From: Hyphomicrobiales bacterium
Lineage (GTDB): Bacteria; Pseudomonadota; Alphaproteobacteria; Rhizobiales; Phreatobacteraceae
Assembly (NCBI GenBank): GCA_017304475.1
Contig: JAFKKV010000043.1
Location: 1-56,565 of the forward strand
DNA: 56,565 nucleotides
Direction of reading: 5' to 3'
The notes beneath the pieces are model-generated. The model did no database searches. It was not told where the DNA came from and saw only the letters and a list, made by a program, of their open reading frames with translations. The position numbers were made by a program, and so were the translations under genes. Positions 43,133-50,574 of this stretch are shown here, one piece after another; the stretch's first letter is position 1; each line of letters starts with the position of its first letter.

Positions 43133-43603
43133 ATGGACGAGGTCTGCCGCATCGTCGACCTGCGCAACGAGGCGCGGCATCTGCCCGCCATCGCGGCCTG
43201 GATTCATGAGCAGTGGTGGTCAGGGTCGAAAACGTCGGTCGAGGACATCGAGGCCTGGCTGGAAATCCATCTTGAGGATGCGCTTATCCCGACGACCTTC
43301 GTCGCGACCTCAGGCGCCGTGCCGATCGGGTCGGTCTGCCTGCATGAAACCGAGGCGCCGGACCGGCCGGCCTATTGGCCCTATCTCGGTGCGCTCTATG
43401 TGCGGCCGGCCGACAGGAGACGCGGCACGGGCGCCGCGCTGGTTGGGGCCGTCGAGGCCCATGCGAGCCGCCACGGCTATGCGGCGATCTATCTGAACGC
43501 CGCCGATGCCATGGTGGGGTTCTATGAGGCCCGCAACTGGCTTGTCGTCGAACGCCGTTATGGCCCCAAGCGCCTCACCATCATGCGGCGCCAGCTTGGC
43601 TGA
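43133..43603 (+). CDS. GNAT-family N-acetyltransferase
   Basis: A 156-residue acetyl-CoA-dependent transferase. The central strand and acetyl-CoA loop read YWPYLGALYVRPADRRRGTG, then AALVGAVEAHASRHGY (motif A, RRGTGAAL), followed by IYLNAADAMVGFYEARNW (motif B). ATG 43133 is preferred over GTG 43130. Substrate unknown; it may act on a small molecule or a protein N-terminus. It lies 56 bases after hflX on the same strand. Confidence 0.88.
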   Translation: MDEVCRIVDLRNEARHLPAIAAWIHEQWWSGSKTSVEDIEAWLEIHLEDALIPTTFVATSGAVPIGSVCLHETEAPDRPAYWPYLGALYVRPADRRRGTGAALVGAVEAHASRHGYAAIYLNAADAMVGFYEARNWLVVERRYGPKRLTIMRRQLG

Positions 43604-43666
43604 GGCCGGGGAGCGATCCGGCGAGGCGAGTGGCGAGTAGGGATGAAGCGCAACGCCCCGCGCGCG

Positions 43667-43688
43667 AACCCTCGCCCACGCCTTCGTC
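43667..43688 (+). repeat. Truncated family B repeat end
   Basis: AACCCTCGCCCACGCCTTCG matches the outer end of the family B element (36176, 50321, 56373) but the rest of the element is missing; a family A element begins 23 bases later. The 360-base gap from the GNAT gene to mazG holds only repeats. Confidence 0.6.
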
Positions 43689-43710
43689 TACGGCATGCAC
43701 ACAAGCACAG

Positions 43711-43890
43711 TACGTCACCCCCGGCGAGCGAAGCGAGGGAAGGGGGTCCAGGAGTTGCAGAGCTCAACCTTTGACACAGAGAAACTCCCCAGCCGTCATG
43801 CACTCGGGGCGCCGATGAGGCCGCCCTGGACCCCCTTCCCTCGCTTCGCTCGCCCCGGCAAAGCAATTGCTTTGCCTTGGGGGTGACGTA
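43711..43890. repeat. Family A palindromic element, variant with a 20-bp palindrome inserted in one arm
   Basis: The left arm 43711-43752 (TACGTCACCCCCGGCGAGCG...) pairs with 43825-43854 plus 43879-43890. The right arm is interrupted by 24 bases (43855-43878) that contain the perfect palindrome GGCAAAGCAATTGCTTTGCC (43857-43876). The arms share GAGCGAAGCGAGGGAAGGGG-like sequence with 30908-31083. Confidence 0.8.
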
Positions 43891-43963
43891 GAGAATATCG
43901 ACGACTGGACGGCCCACTTCGGCAGCGTTCGCTCGCGTCCGTGACTTGGGTAACGCGTTGTTG

Positions 43964-44833
43964 CTATTCGTCTCCCGCTCGCTCGCGCCGCTTGGCCTCT
44001 TCCCACAGGGCGTCCATCTCGGCGAGCGAGGCCTGTTCGGGTTTCAGCCCCTGCGCTGCCAGGCTCTTTTCGATCTCGCCGAAGCGGCGCTCGAATTTGG
44101 CATTGGTGGTGCGCAGCGCGGCTTCCGGGTCGATTTCCAGGTGGCGCGCGAGATTGACCACGGCGAACAGGAGGTCGCCGACCTCGCCGGCGACGGCCGC
44201 CTTGCCGTGATCCTCGCGGCGGGCCGCGACGATTTCCTGCGCTTCCTCGATTATTTTCTCAAGAACGCTGTCCAAGTTGTTCCAATCAAAGCCGACTTTC
44301 GATGCCTTCTCCTGCATCTTGAGGGCCCGTGTCAGGGCCGGAAGGACGTGTGGAATGCCCGCCAGCGCGCCGCTGTCGTCGCGCGGCGGCAGGCCCGCCT
44401 TGGCATGGGCCTCCGCCTTCAGGCGCTTCTCTTCCTGCTTGATCTCGTGCCACAGGCCCTTGACCGCCTCGGGCGACAGGTCGCGCGCGCCGCCGAAGAC
44501 ATGCGGGTGCCGGCGGACCAGTTTCTCGGTGATCGCCCGCACCACGTCGGGGAAGGCGAACAGGCCCTGTTCCTCGGCCATGCGGGCATGGAACACCACC
44601 TGCAGCAGCAGGTCGCCCAACTCGTCCTTGAGGTCGGCGAAGTCGCCCCGCTGAACGGCGTCGGCGACCTCATAGGCCTCCTCGATCGTATAGGGGACGA
44701 TCGTCTCGAAGGTCTGCACGAGGTCCCAGGGGCAGCCTTTTTCGGGCGTCCTCAGCCAGGCCATGATCTCGATCAGCCGGGCGATATCGTCTGACGGCTG
44801 AACCTGATCGGGCGATTCGAAGGGGGCGGTCAT
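43964..44833 (-). CDS. mazG: Nucleoside triphosphate pyrophosphohydrolase MazG
   Basis: House-cleaning all-alpha NTP pyrophosphatase that removes aberrant nucleotides. ATG 44833 (MTAPFESPDQVQPSDDIARL) gives 289 residues with two MazG domains. The N-terminal one has CPWDLVQTFETIVPYTIEEA and the metal-binding E-E-x12-E-x2-D pattern around DLKDELGDLLLQVVFHARMA. The C-terminal one has EEAQEIVAARRED and VGDLLFAVVNLARHLEIDP. The frame stays open to 45061, but the extra sequence is non-coding in character. Convergent with the hflX/GNAT unit. Confidence 0.94.
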   Translation of the reverse strand: MTAPFESPDQVQPSDDIARLIEIMAWLRTPEKGCPWDLVQTFETIVPYTIEEAYEVADAVQRGDFADLKDELGDLLLQVVFHARMAEEQGLFAFPDVVRAITEKLVRRHPHVFGGARDLSPEAVKGLWHEIKQEEKRLKAEAHAKAGLPPRDDSGALAGIPHVLPALTRALKMQEKASKVGFDWNNLDSVLEKIIEEAQEIVAARREDHGKAAVAGEVGDLLFAVVNLARHLEIDPEAALRTTNAKFERRFGEIEKSLAAQGLKPEQASLAEMDALWEEAKRRERAGDE

Positions 44834-45160
44834 CGGCGGCACTCGTTGCGGGGTCGACCAAGAAGGGCGGGAATTGCCGGCGGCATGCAAGCCGCACCGG
44901 CGGGCGGTCCACAGGATCGGGCCCGAACGGTTCTCGACATGCGTCTTGCCCGGGCTTGTCCCGGGCATCCACGACCTCCTCCGCCACCGCACTGTGGGAA
45001 GGGCAGGAAGCGGCCCGGTCCGGCCAGGCAGGCAGACCTGCCCGCGACCGCTTGCTTCCACCGCGAGCGGATCATCAGGCTGACATTGCGGTGATGTTCT
45101 TGTATTGTTCCGCTCTTGTCGCCTTGCTAGGCTCCGGAGAGCTCAGATTCGGAGATCCCC
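44834..45160. other. Gene-free gap with a REP-like palindrome
   Basis: No gene is visible in these 327 bases between mazG and the VOC gene, which are divergent. TGCCCGGG (44947-44954) and CCCGGGCA (44960-44967) form an 8-bp stem in a context, CCCGGGCTTGTCCCGGGCAT, that looks like common rhizobial extragenic palindromes. GGAG lies about 10 bases before ATG 45161. Confidence 0.5.
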
Positions 45161-45538
45161 ATGCTGTCCCATCTGTCTCTCGGCGTCGCCGATCTCGGGC
45201 GGACGAGCGCCTTTTACGATGCCGTCATGGCGACACTCGGCCACAACAGGGTCTGGACGTCGGAAAAGGGCGTCGGTTACGGGCCGAACGCCCGGGAGGA
45301 AAAGCTGACGCTGTTCCTGCAGCCGGGGCCCATCGTGCTGCCCGGACCGGGCTTTCACCTCGCCTTCACGGCCTCGACGCGCGAGGTCGTGGGCCTTTTC
45401 CATGCCGCGGCGCTTGCGCATGGCGGGAAAGACCGGGGCGCGCCCGGTCCGAGGCCGCATTATGGGCCGACCTATTATGCCGCCTTCGTCACCGATCCCG
45501 ACGGCTACAAGCTGGAAGCGGTGTTTCAGGAGAGCTGA
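45161..45538 (+). CDS. VOC (glyoxalase/bleomycin-resistance) family protein
   Basis: 125 residues forming two beta-alpha-beta-beta-beta units. It begins MLSHLSLGVADLGRTSAFYD, the typical first unit with a metal-ligand histidine, and ends with HYGPTYYAAFVTDPDGYKLE and AVF, whose Asp-Pro-Asp-Gly block and glutamate ligand are standard for the family. Possible functions are isomerase, dioxygenase or resistance binding protein; the sequence does not discriminate. It is convergent with phoU and stands alone. Confidence 0.88.
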   Translation: MLSHLSLGVADLGRTSAFYDAVMATLGHNRVWTSEKGVGYGPNAREEKLTLFLQPGPIVLPGPGFHLAFTASTREVVGLFHAAALAHGGKDRGAPGPRPHYGPTYYAAFVTDPDGYKLEAVFQES

Positions 45539-45552
45539 GCCGGGTGTCGCCG

Positions 45553-46266
45553 TCAGCCGGCCACGACCTCCGGCTCGCCGACCGCATCGGCATGGCCCGG
45601 GCGCGGCTCGTCCAGCAGCGCGCCGGTCGCGGCATAATGCACGGCTTCGGCGATGTTGGAGACATGGTCGCCAATGCGCTCCAGGTTCTTCGCGACGAAG
45701 ACCAGCTGGGTGCAGGGGGTGATGTTGCGCGGGTCCTCCATCATATAGGTCAGGATGCCGCGAAAGACCGAGGTATAGAGGTCGTCGACCGAGGTGTCCG
45801 ACGACCAGATGCCCAGCGCCTTGTCGGGATCGCGCGCGACGAAAGCCTCGAGCACCAGGTCGAGACGTTCGACCACGAGGGCCGACAGGCCTTCGAGGCC
45901 GGAGACGAGGGGATGCGGGGCAGGCGTCTTGCCCAGCGCGACGACACGCTTGGCGATATTGTTGGCGAGGTCGCCGATGCGCTCGATGTCGTTCGAGATG
46001 CGCAGGGCGCAGACCACTTCGCGCAGGTCGAAGGCCACCGGCTGGCGGCGCGCGATGACCAGGATGCCGGATTCCTCGATCTCGCGCTGCAGGGCGTCGA
46101 TCTGTTCGTCGATCGCCGTGACCTGGCCGGCGAGGTCGGGGGACCTGAGGTCGAGCGCACCGACAGCGATCATCACGCTCTGCCGGGCGAGCGTGCCCAT
46201 TTCCTCGATGCTGTGGGCAAGGCTCTTCAGTTCGGTGTCGAACGCGGTGACGATATGGTCCTTCAT
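45553..46266 (-). CDS. phoU: Phosphate transport system regulator PhoU
   Basis: Peripheral membrane protein that links the Pst transporter to the PhoR/PhoB two-component system and represses it when phosphate is plentiful. 237 residues, two three-helix PhoU repeats: IVTAFDTELKSLAHSIEEMG at the start, EESGILVIARRQPVAFDLRE, then ISNDIERIGDLANNIAKRV in repeat one and NLERIGDHVSNIAEAVHY in repeat two (the ExxRIGD metal-cluster motifs). Last gene of the pst operon. phoR/phoB are not in the window. Confidence 0.96.
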   Translation of the reverse strand: MKDHIVTAFDTELKSLAHSIEEMGTLARQSVMIAVGALDLRSPDLAGQVTAIDEQIDALQREIEESGILVIARRQPVAFDLREVVCALRISNDIERIGDLANNIAKRVVALGKTPAPHPLVSGLEGLSALVVERLDLVLEAFVARDPDKALGIWSSDTSVDDLYTSVFRGILTYMMEDPRNITPCTQLVFVAKNLERIGDHVSNIAEAVHYAATGALLDEPRPGHADAVGEPEVVAG

Positions 46267-46342
46267 GGGCGTCGCTCGGTTCCGGGCTCGCTGAAACAGG
46301 GGCTTGCCTGCAAAGGCGCAGGCGCGATGAGGCGCGGCTGGA

Positions 46343-47161
46343 TCAGCCGAACCGTCCGGTCACGTAGTCGAGGGTCTCGCGCTTCTTCGGATTGACGAAG
46401 ATGTCGTTGGTCGGCCCCTGTTCGATCAGCTCGCCGAGCAGGAAGAAGGCCGTGACATCCGAGCAGCGCGCGGCCTGCTGCATATTGTGCGTGACGATCA
46501 CGATGGTGAACTCACGCTTCAATTCGTCGATCAGTTCCTCGATGCGCGAGGTCGAGATCGGATCGAGCGCCGATGTCGGTTCGTCGAGCAGGATGACGTC
46601 GGGCTTCACCGCGATGGTCCGGGCGATGCACAGACGCTGCTGCTGGCCGCCCGACAGGCCGAGCGCCGAGGACTTGAGGCGGTCCTTCACCTCGTCCCAG
46701 ATCGCCGCCTTGCGCAGCGCCCATTCGACGCGCTCGTCGAGATCCTCGCGCGACAGCTTCTCATGCAGGTTGATGCCGAACACGATATTGTCCCAGATGC
46801 TCATCGGGAACGGCGTCGGCTTCTGGAACACCATGCCGATCTTGGCGCGGGTCAGCGCCGCCGGCGTCTTCTGGTCGATGATGTTCTCGCCGTCGACCAT
46901 GATGGCGCCTTCGGCGCGCTGGCCCGGATAGAGCTCGAACATCCGGTTGATGACACGCAGCAAGGTGGATTTGCCGCAGCCCGACGGCCCGATCATGGCG
47001 GTGACCCGCCGGTCGAGCATGTCGAAATTGATGTTCTTCAGGGCCTGGGACTGGCCATAGAAGAAGTTGAGGTTCTTGACACTGACGCGGGCGGGCACGC
47101 CTTCCAGCGAGGAGACGGTGCGGGCCTTGTTGATGAGCGTTTCCGAGACGGCGACGGTCAT
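46343..47161 (-). CDS. pstB: Phosphate ABC transporter ATP-binding protein PstB
   Basis: ATPase of the high-affinity phosphate importer. Walker A GPSGCGKSTLLRVINRM (58 onward), Q-loop region MVFQKPTPFPMSIWDNIVFG, signature LSGGQQQRLCIARTIAVKPD, Walker B VILLDEPTSALDPIS and the H-loop VTHNMQQAARCSD are all intact. The PstB-specific end (TNDIFVNPKKRETLDYVTGR) confirms the subfamily. 272 residues. Starts three bases after pstA. Confidence 0.97.
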   Translation of the reverse strand: MTVAVSETLINKARTVSSLEGVPARVSVKNLNFFYGQSQALKNINFDMLDRRVTAMIGPSGCGKSTLLRVINRMFELYPGQRAEGAIMVDGENIIDQKTPAALTRAKIGMVFQKPTPFPMSIWDNIVFGINLHEKLSREDLDERVEWALRKAAIWDEVKDRLKSSALGLSGGQQQRLCIARTIAVKPDVILLDEPTSALDPISTSRIEELIDELKREFTIVIVTHNMQQAARCSDVTAFFLLGELIEQGPTNDIFVNPKKRETLDYVTGRFG

Positions 47162-47164
47162 GGC

Positions 47165-48013
47165 TTATTTCCTCTGTCCGAGGGCGATGATGAGACGCGA
47201 GGTGATGTTGAGCACGAGCACGCCGAGCGTGATGATGAGCGCGCCGGCCCAGGCGAGCGCGATCGAGGCCGGATCGGCGCTGAGCGTCAGGTTGAAGATC
47301 TGCACCGGCAAGGTCGCCATCGGCGAGTTCAGATTGGCGGTGAATTGCGGGTTGCCGAAGGCGGTGAACAGCAGCGGCGCCGTTTCGCCGGCCGCACGCG
47401 CAATGGCGAGCAGCAGGCCGGTGAGGATGCCAGCACGGGCCGCCTTCCACTGAACCGAGGAGACGACGGTCCAATGCGAGGCGCCGAGCGCGAAGGCGGC
47501 TTCGCGCAGTTGCGCCGGCACGAGCCGCAGCATGTCCTCGGTCGCGCGCAGCACGACCGGCAGGATGATGATGGCCAGCGCGATGGTGCCGGCCCAGCCG
47601 GAGAAGCGGCCCATGGGGATGACGATCAGCGTGTAGACGAACAGGCCGATCAGGATGGAGGGCGCCGACAAGAGCACGTCGTTGACGAAGCGGATGGCTT
47701 CGGCGATCCAGGCGCCCTTGCCCTGTTCGGCGAGGTAGGTGCCGGCCAGAACCCCGATCGGCGTTGCGATCACGGTGGCGATGCCGACCTGCAGCAGGGA
47801 TCCGACGATGGCGTTCATCAGGCCCTGCGGCCGGCCGAAGGCGTCGTTGGTGAAGGTCGACAGGCTGAGCGCCGAGATGCCGTTATAGAGCAGCGTCCAG
47901 ATGATCCAGAACAGCAGGACCAAGGCCAGGACGGCGAAGGCGGTCGAGACCGTCTTGACCACCTTGTCGGTGGCCAGGCGCCGGTTCATGCGACCCGTGG
48001 AGAGCGTGGCCAT
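47165..48013 (-). CDS. pstA: Phosphate ABC transporter permease PstA
   Basis: Inner-membrane permease of 282 residues with six hydrophobic segments. I use ATG 48013 (MATLSTGRMNRRLATDKVVK); a TTG at 48025 is in frame but lies before the pstC stop. Motifs: NAIVGSLLQVGIATVIATPI and GVLAGTYLAEQG, RFVNDVLLSAPSILIGLFVY, and the cytoplasmic EAA loop LREAAFALGASHWTVVSSVQ. Follows pstC by eight bases. Confidence 0.95.
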   Translation of the reverse strand: MATLSTGRMNRRLATDKVVKTVSTAFAVLALVLLFWIIWTLLYNGISALSLSTFTNDAFGRPQGLMNAIVGSLLQVGIATVIATPIGVLAGTYLAEQGKGAWIAEAIRFVNDVLLSAPSILIGLFVYTLIVIPMGRFSGWAGTIALAIIILPVVLRATEDMLRLVPAQLREAAFALGASHWTVVSSVQWKAARAGILTGLLLAIARAAGETAPLLFTAFGNPQFTANLNSPMATLPVQIFNLTLSADPASIALAWAGALIITLGVLVLNITSRLIIALGQRK

Positions 48014-48021
48014 GATGATCC

Positions 48022-49002
48022 TCAATCCAGGCGGCTGCGCACGAGCCAGCGCGAGATCGCCAGCACGATGAAGGAGATGACGAAGAGCGCGAAACCGAGC
48101 TGCAGGAGCGAATAGAGCTTCAGGCTGCCGGCCTGGGCTTCGCCGAATTCATTGGCGATGACCGAGGCGATGGATGATCCCGGCGCGAAGATCGATGTGC
48201 TGATGCGGTTGGCATTGCCGATGACGAAGGTCACGGCCATGGTTTCGCCGAGCGCCCGGCCGAGCCCCAGCATGCCGGCGCCGACCATGGCGGTGCGGCC
48301 ATAGGGCACCCGCACGTTGCGGAACACTTCCCAGGTGGTGGCGCCGATGCCGTAGGCGGATTCGGCCAGCATGGCCGGCACCGATTCGAGCGTTTCGACG
48401 AACATGGCGGTGATGAAGGGCAGGATCATCAGCGCCAGGATGATGCCGGCGGTGAACACGCTGAACTGCTGGGGCGGGCCGGCGAAGACGTCGCCGACAA
48501 TGGGCAGCCAGGAGAACACGGCGATCAGCGGCGCCTGGATATAGGCGGCGATCAGGGGAGCGACGACCAGTGCGCCCCACATGCCGAAAATGATCGAGGG
48601 CACGGCGGCCAGCAACTGGATGGTCACGCCGATCGGCTTGCGCAGCGCCTGCGGGCAGACCTCGGTGAGGAAGAAGGCGATGCCGAAGGAGACCGGCACC
48701 GCCACGACCACGGCGATGACCGCGGTGACCAGGGTGCCGAACAGCATGGAGGCGGCGCCGAAACGCTCGGTCACCGGGTTCCAGACGGCGGTGGTGTAGA
48801 AGGCGACGCCGAAGTGGCGCAGCGCCGGCCAGCCATCATAGGCCAGCATGGCGATCATGGCGCCGAGGATGAGCAGGACCAGCGCGCCGGAGGCCCAGAG
48901 CAGGCCATGGAAAACCGCGTCGGCCATCTGGCCGCGGCGGATGGAGCGCGCGAGGTTGGAACTTCGGTCACTTGCTAGCGAAGGCTCGGCGACTGTTGTC
49001 AC
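48022..49002 (-). CDS. pstC: Phosphate ABC transporter permease PstC
   Basis: Inner-membrane permease, 326 residues, GTG start at 49002. Family blocks include FFLTEVCPQALRKPIGVTIQ, LLAAVPSIIFGMWGALVVAP, LPFITAMFVETLESVPAMLA, the EAA-like ESAYGIGATTWEVFRNVRVP and GLGRALGETMAVTFVIGNA. The glycine-rich loop and six-helix pattern match PstC. The 94-base gap upstream, to pstS, contains a strong hairpin. Confidence 0.96.
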   Translation of the reverse strand: MTTVAEPSLASDRSSNLARSIRRGQMADAVFHGLLWASGALVLLILGAMIAMLAYDGWPALRHFGVAFYTTAVWNPVTERFGAASMLFGTLVTAVIAVVVAVPVSFGIAFFLTEVCPQALRKPIGVTIQLLAAVPSIIFGMWGALVVAPLIAAYIQAPLIAVFSWLPIVGDVFAGPPQQFSVFTAGIILALMILPFITAMFVETLESVPAMLAESAYGIGATTWEVFRNVRVPYGRTAMVGAGMLGLGRALGETMAVTFVIGNANRISTSIFAPGSSIASVIANEFGEAQAGSLKLYSLLQLGFALFVISFIVLAISRWLVRSRLD

Positions 49003-49054
49003 GGACGGATCTCACAAGCTCGATCGGAATTGGACGGCAGGAGTATCGGCGGGA

Positions 49055-49085
49055 CCGTGCCTGCGCCCGTGGGGCGCAGGCACGG
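49055..49085 (-). promoter_or_regulatory. Strong intercistronic hairpin between pstS and pstC
   Basis: CCGTGCCTGCGCC (49055-49067) and GGCGCAGGCACGG (49073-49085) are perfect 13-bp complements with a 5-base loop. It starts 12 bases past the pstS stop on the minus strand and has no T-run. It probably stabilises or partly ends the pstS transcript, letting the binding protein be made in excess over the permease. Confidence 0.65.
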
Positions 49086-49096
49086 GAAGGGTGGTG

Positions 49097-50155
49097 TCAG
49101 TGGCCCGAAGCGGCCCAGACCGGCTGGCCCTGGGCGTTCAGCACGTTGCCCCAGGCGGCCTTGACGCGGGTCACGACGGCGGCCGGCAGCGGGATGTAGT
49201 GCAGGCGCTCGGCGATCTGGCCACCATCGGCGGCGAACGACCAGGAGAAGAAGTCGAGCGCGGCCTTGGCGCGGGCGGCGTCACGCGGGTCGCGCGGGAA
49301 CAGGATGTAGGTCGGGCTGACGATCGGCCAGCTGAGCGCGCCCGGCTTGTTGATCATCGAGGCGGCGAGGTCGCGGGCATTGTCCCAGTCGGCGGCGGCG
49401 GCCGCGGCCTGGAAGTTCGGGGTCGTCGGCTCGACGAACTGGCCGGCGGCGTTCTGCAGCTGGGTGGTGGTCAGGCTGTTCTCGGCGGCGAAGGCATATT
49501 CGACGTAGCCGATGGCACCCTTGGTGTTGCGCACCGCGCCGGCAACGCCGTCATTGCCGCGGGCACCGGCACCGGTGCGCCACTGCACCGAGGTGGCGGC
49601 GCTGACTTCCGACTTCCACTTGGCGCTGGTTTCCGACAGGTAGCTGGTGGTCACGAAGGTGGTGCCCGAAGCGTCCGAGCGGTAGATCGGCTGGATCGCC
49701 AGGTTCGGCAGGGTGACACCCGGATTGATCGCAACGATGCGCGGGTCGTTCCAGGTCTTGATGGTGCCGAGATAGATGTCGGCGACGATCTCGCCGGTCA
49801 GCTTGAGCTGGTTCTTGTTGACGCCGTCGAGATTGACGATGAACACCACCGCGCCGATGACGGCGGGAAACTGCACCAGCTTCTGCTGGGTCAGGCGGTC
49901 GCTGGGGACCGGAGCGTCGGAGGCGCCGAAATCGACCGTGCGGTTCTGGATCTGGTTGATGCCGCCGCCGGAGCCGATGGCCTGGTAGTTGAGCGTGTTG
50001 TTGGTCGCCTGCTTATAGGCGGCGGCCCAGGCGGAATAGACCGGGGCGGGGAAGGTGGCACCGGCGCCGGTGAATTCGACGCCCTGAGCGGCGGCCGGCT
50101 GGGCGAGGAGTGTGGCCGCGACCAGGGCCGCTGCCGCTGAAATCCGCTTGAACAT
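49097..50155 (-). CDS. pstS: Phosphate-binding periplasmic protein PstS
   Basis: Periplasmic receptor of the Pst transporter. The signal peptide is residues 1-23 (ending AQPAAAQ). Phosphate-binding segments are EFTGAGATFPAPVYSAWAAA, YQAIGSGGGINQIQNRTVDF with GASDAPV, and IYRSDASGTTFVTTSYLSET. 352 residues, first gene of pstSCAB-phoU, with a Pho-box candidate 62 bases upstream of its ATG. Confidence 0.97.
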   Translation of the reverse strand: MFKRISAAAALVAATLLAQPAAAQGVEFTGAGATFPAPVYSAWAAAYKQATNNTLNYQAIGSGGGINQIQNRTVDFGASDAPVPSDRLTQQKLVQFPAVIGAVVFIVNLDGVNKNQLKLTGEIVADIYLGTIKTWNDPRIVAINPGVTLPNLAIQPIYRSDASGTTFVTTSYLSETSAKWKSEVSAATSVQWRTGAGARGNDGVAGAVRNTKGAIGYVEYAFAAENSLTTTQLQNAAGQFVEPTTPNFQAAAAAADWDNARDLAASMINKPGALSWPIVSPTYILFPRDPRDAARAKAALDFFSWSFAADGGQIAERLHYIPLPAAVVTRVKAAWGNVLNAQGQPVWAASGH

Positions 50156-50216
50156 GGTGAATACCTCAAGTGTCGAAAGATTGAGCGATCTGCTCGCACA
50201 CGTCTGGCGACACTCG

Positions 50217-50234
50217 ATGACAGGTGTGTGACGA
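50217..50234 (-). promoter_or_regulatory. phoB box: Putative Pho box (PhoB operator) upstream of pstS
   Basis: Reading the minus strand, TCGTCAC-ACAC-CTGTCAT fits the known Pho-box layout of two 7-mer direct repeats (consensus CTGTCAT) with a 4-base spacer. One repeat matches 7 of 7 and the other 5 of 7, counting C for the final T. It ends 62 bases before the pstS ATG. Confidence 0.6.
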
Positions 50235-50320
50235 TCGTGACAAAACCCGCAAATGGCTGACAGCGAGCGGGGAATGGGGAGTGGGGAATAGCGAAGTGCG
50301 CCGATATCGCGGGCCGCGCA

Positions 50321-50484
50321 AACCCTCGCCCGCTTGCGGGAGAGGGTGGCCGCGGCAGCGGCCGGGTGAGGGTGGTTGCGTCAATGCGTCACGTGCATCC
50401 CGCTGGAAAATGAAGGGCCGGCCTTCTTCAAACCCTCACCCGGCGCCTGACGGCGCCACCCTCTCCCGCAAGCGGGCGAGGGTT
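50321..50484. repeat. Family B intergenic inverted-repeat element, copy 2
   Basis: The same structure as 36176-36344: the outer arm AACCCTCGCCCGCTTGCGGG pairs with the right end CCCGCAAGCGGGCGAGGGTT, and the inner arm GGCCGGGTGAGGGT pairs with ACCCTCACCCGGC. The centre GTGCATCCCGCTGGAAAATG resembles copy 1. It lies in the 419-base gap between the pst operon and the sugar-type importer; apart from the Pho box and this element nothing else is seen there. Confidence 0.82.
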
Positions 50485-50574
50485 TACGCGCATCAACGCG
50501 TGCGCCCCAGATGACGCGGCCGGAGCCATGACAGCTCCGGCCGGTCGACTGTTCGTGCCTGGAAGACGGTTGGA

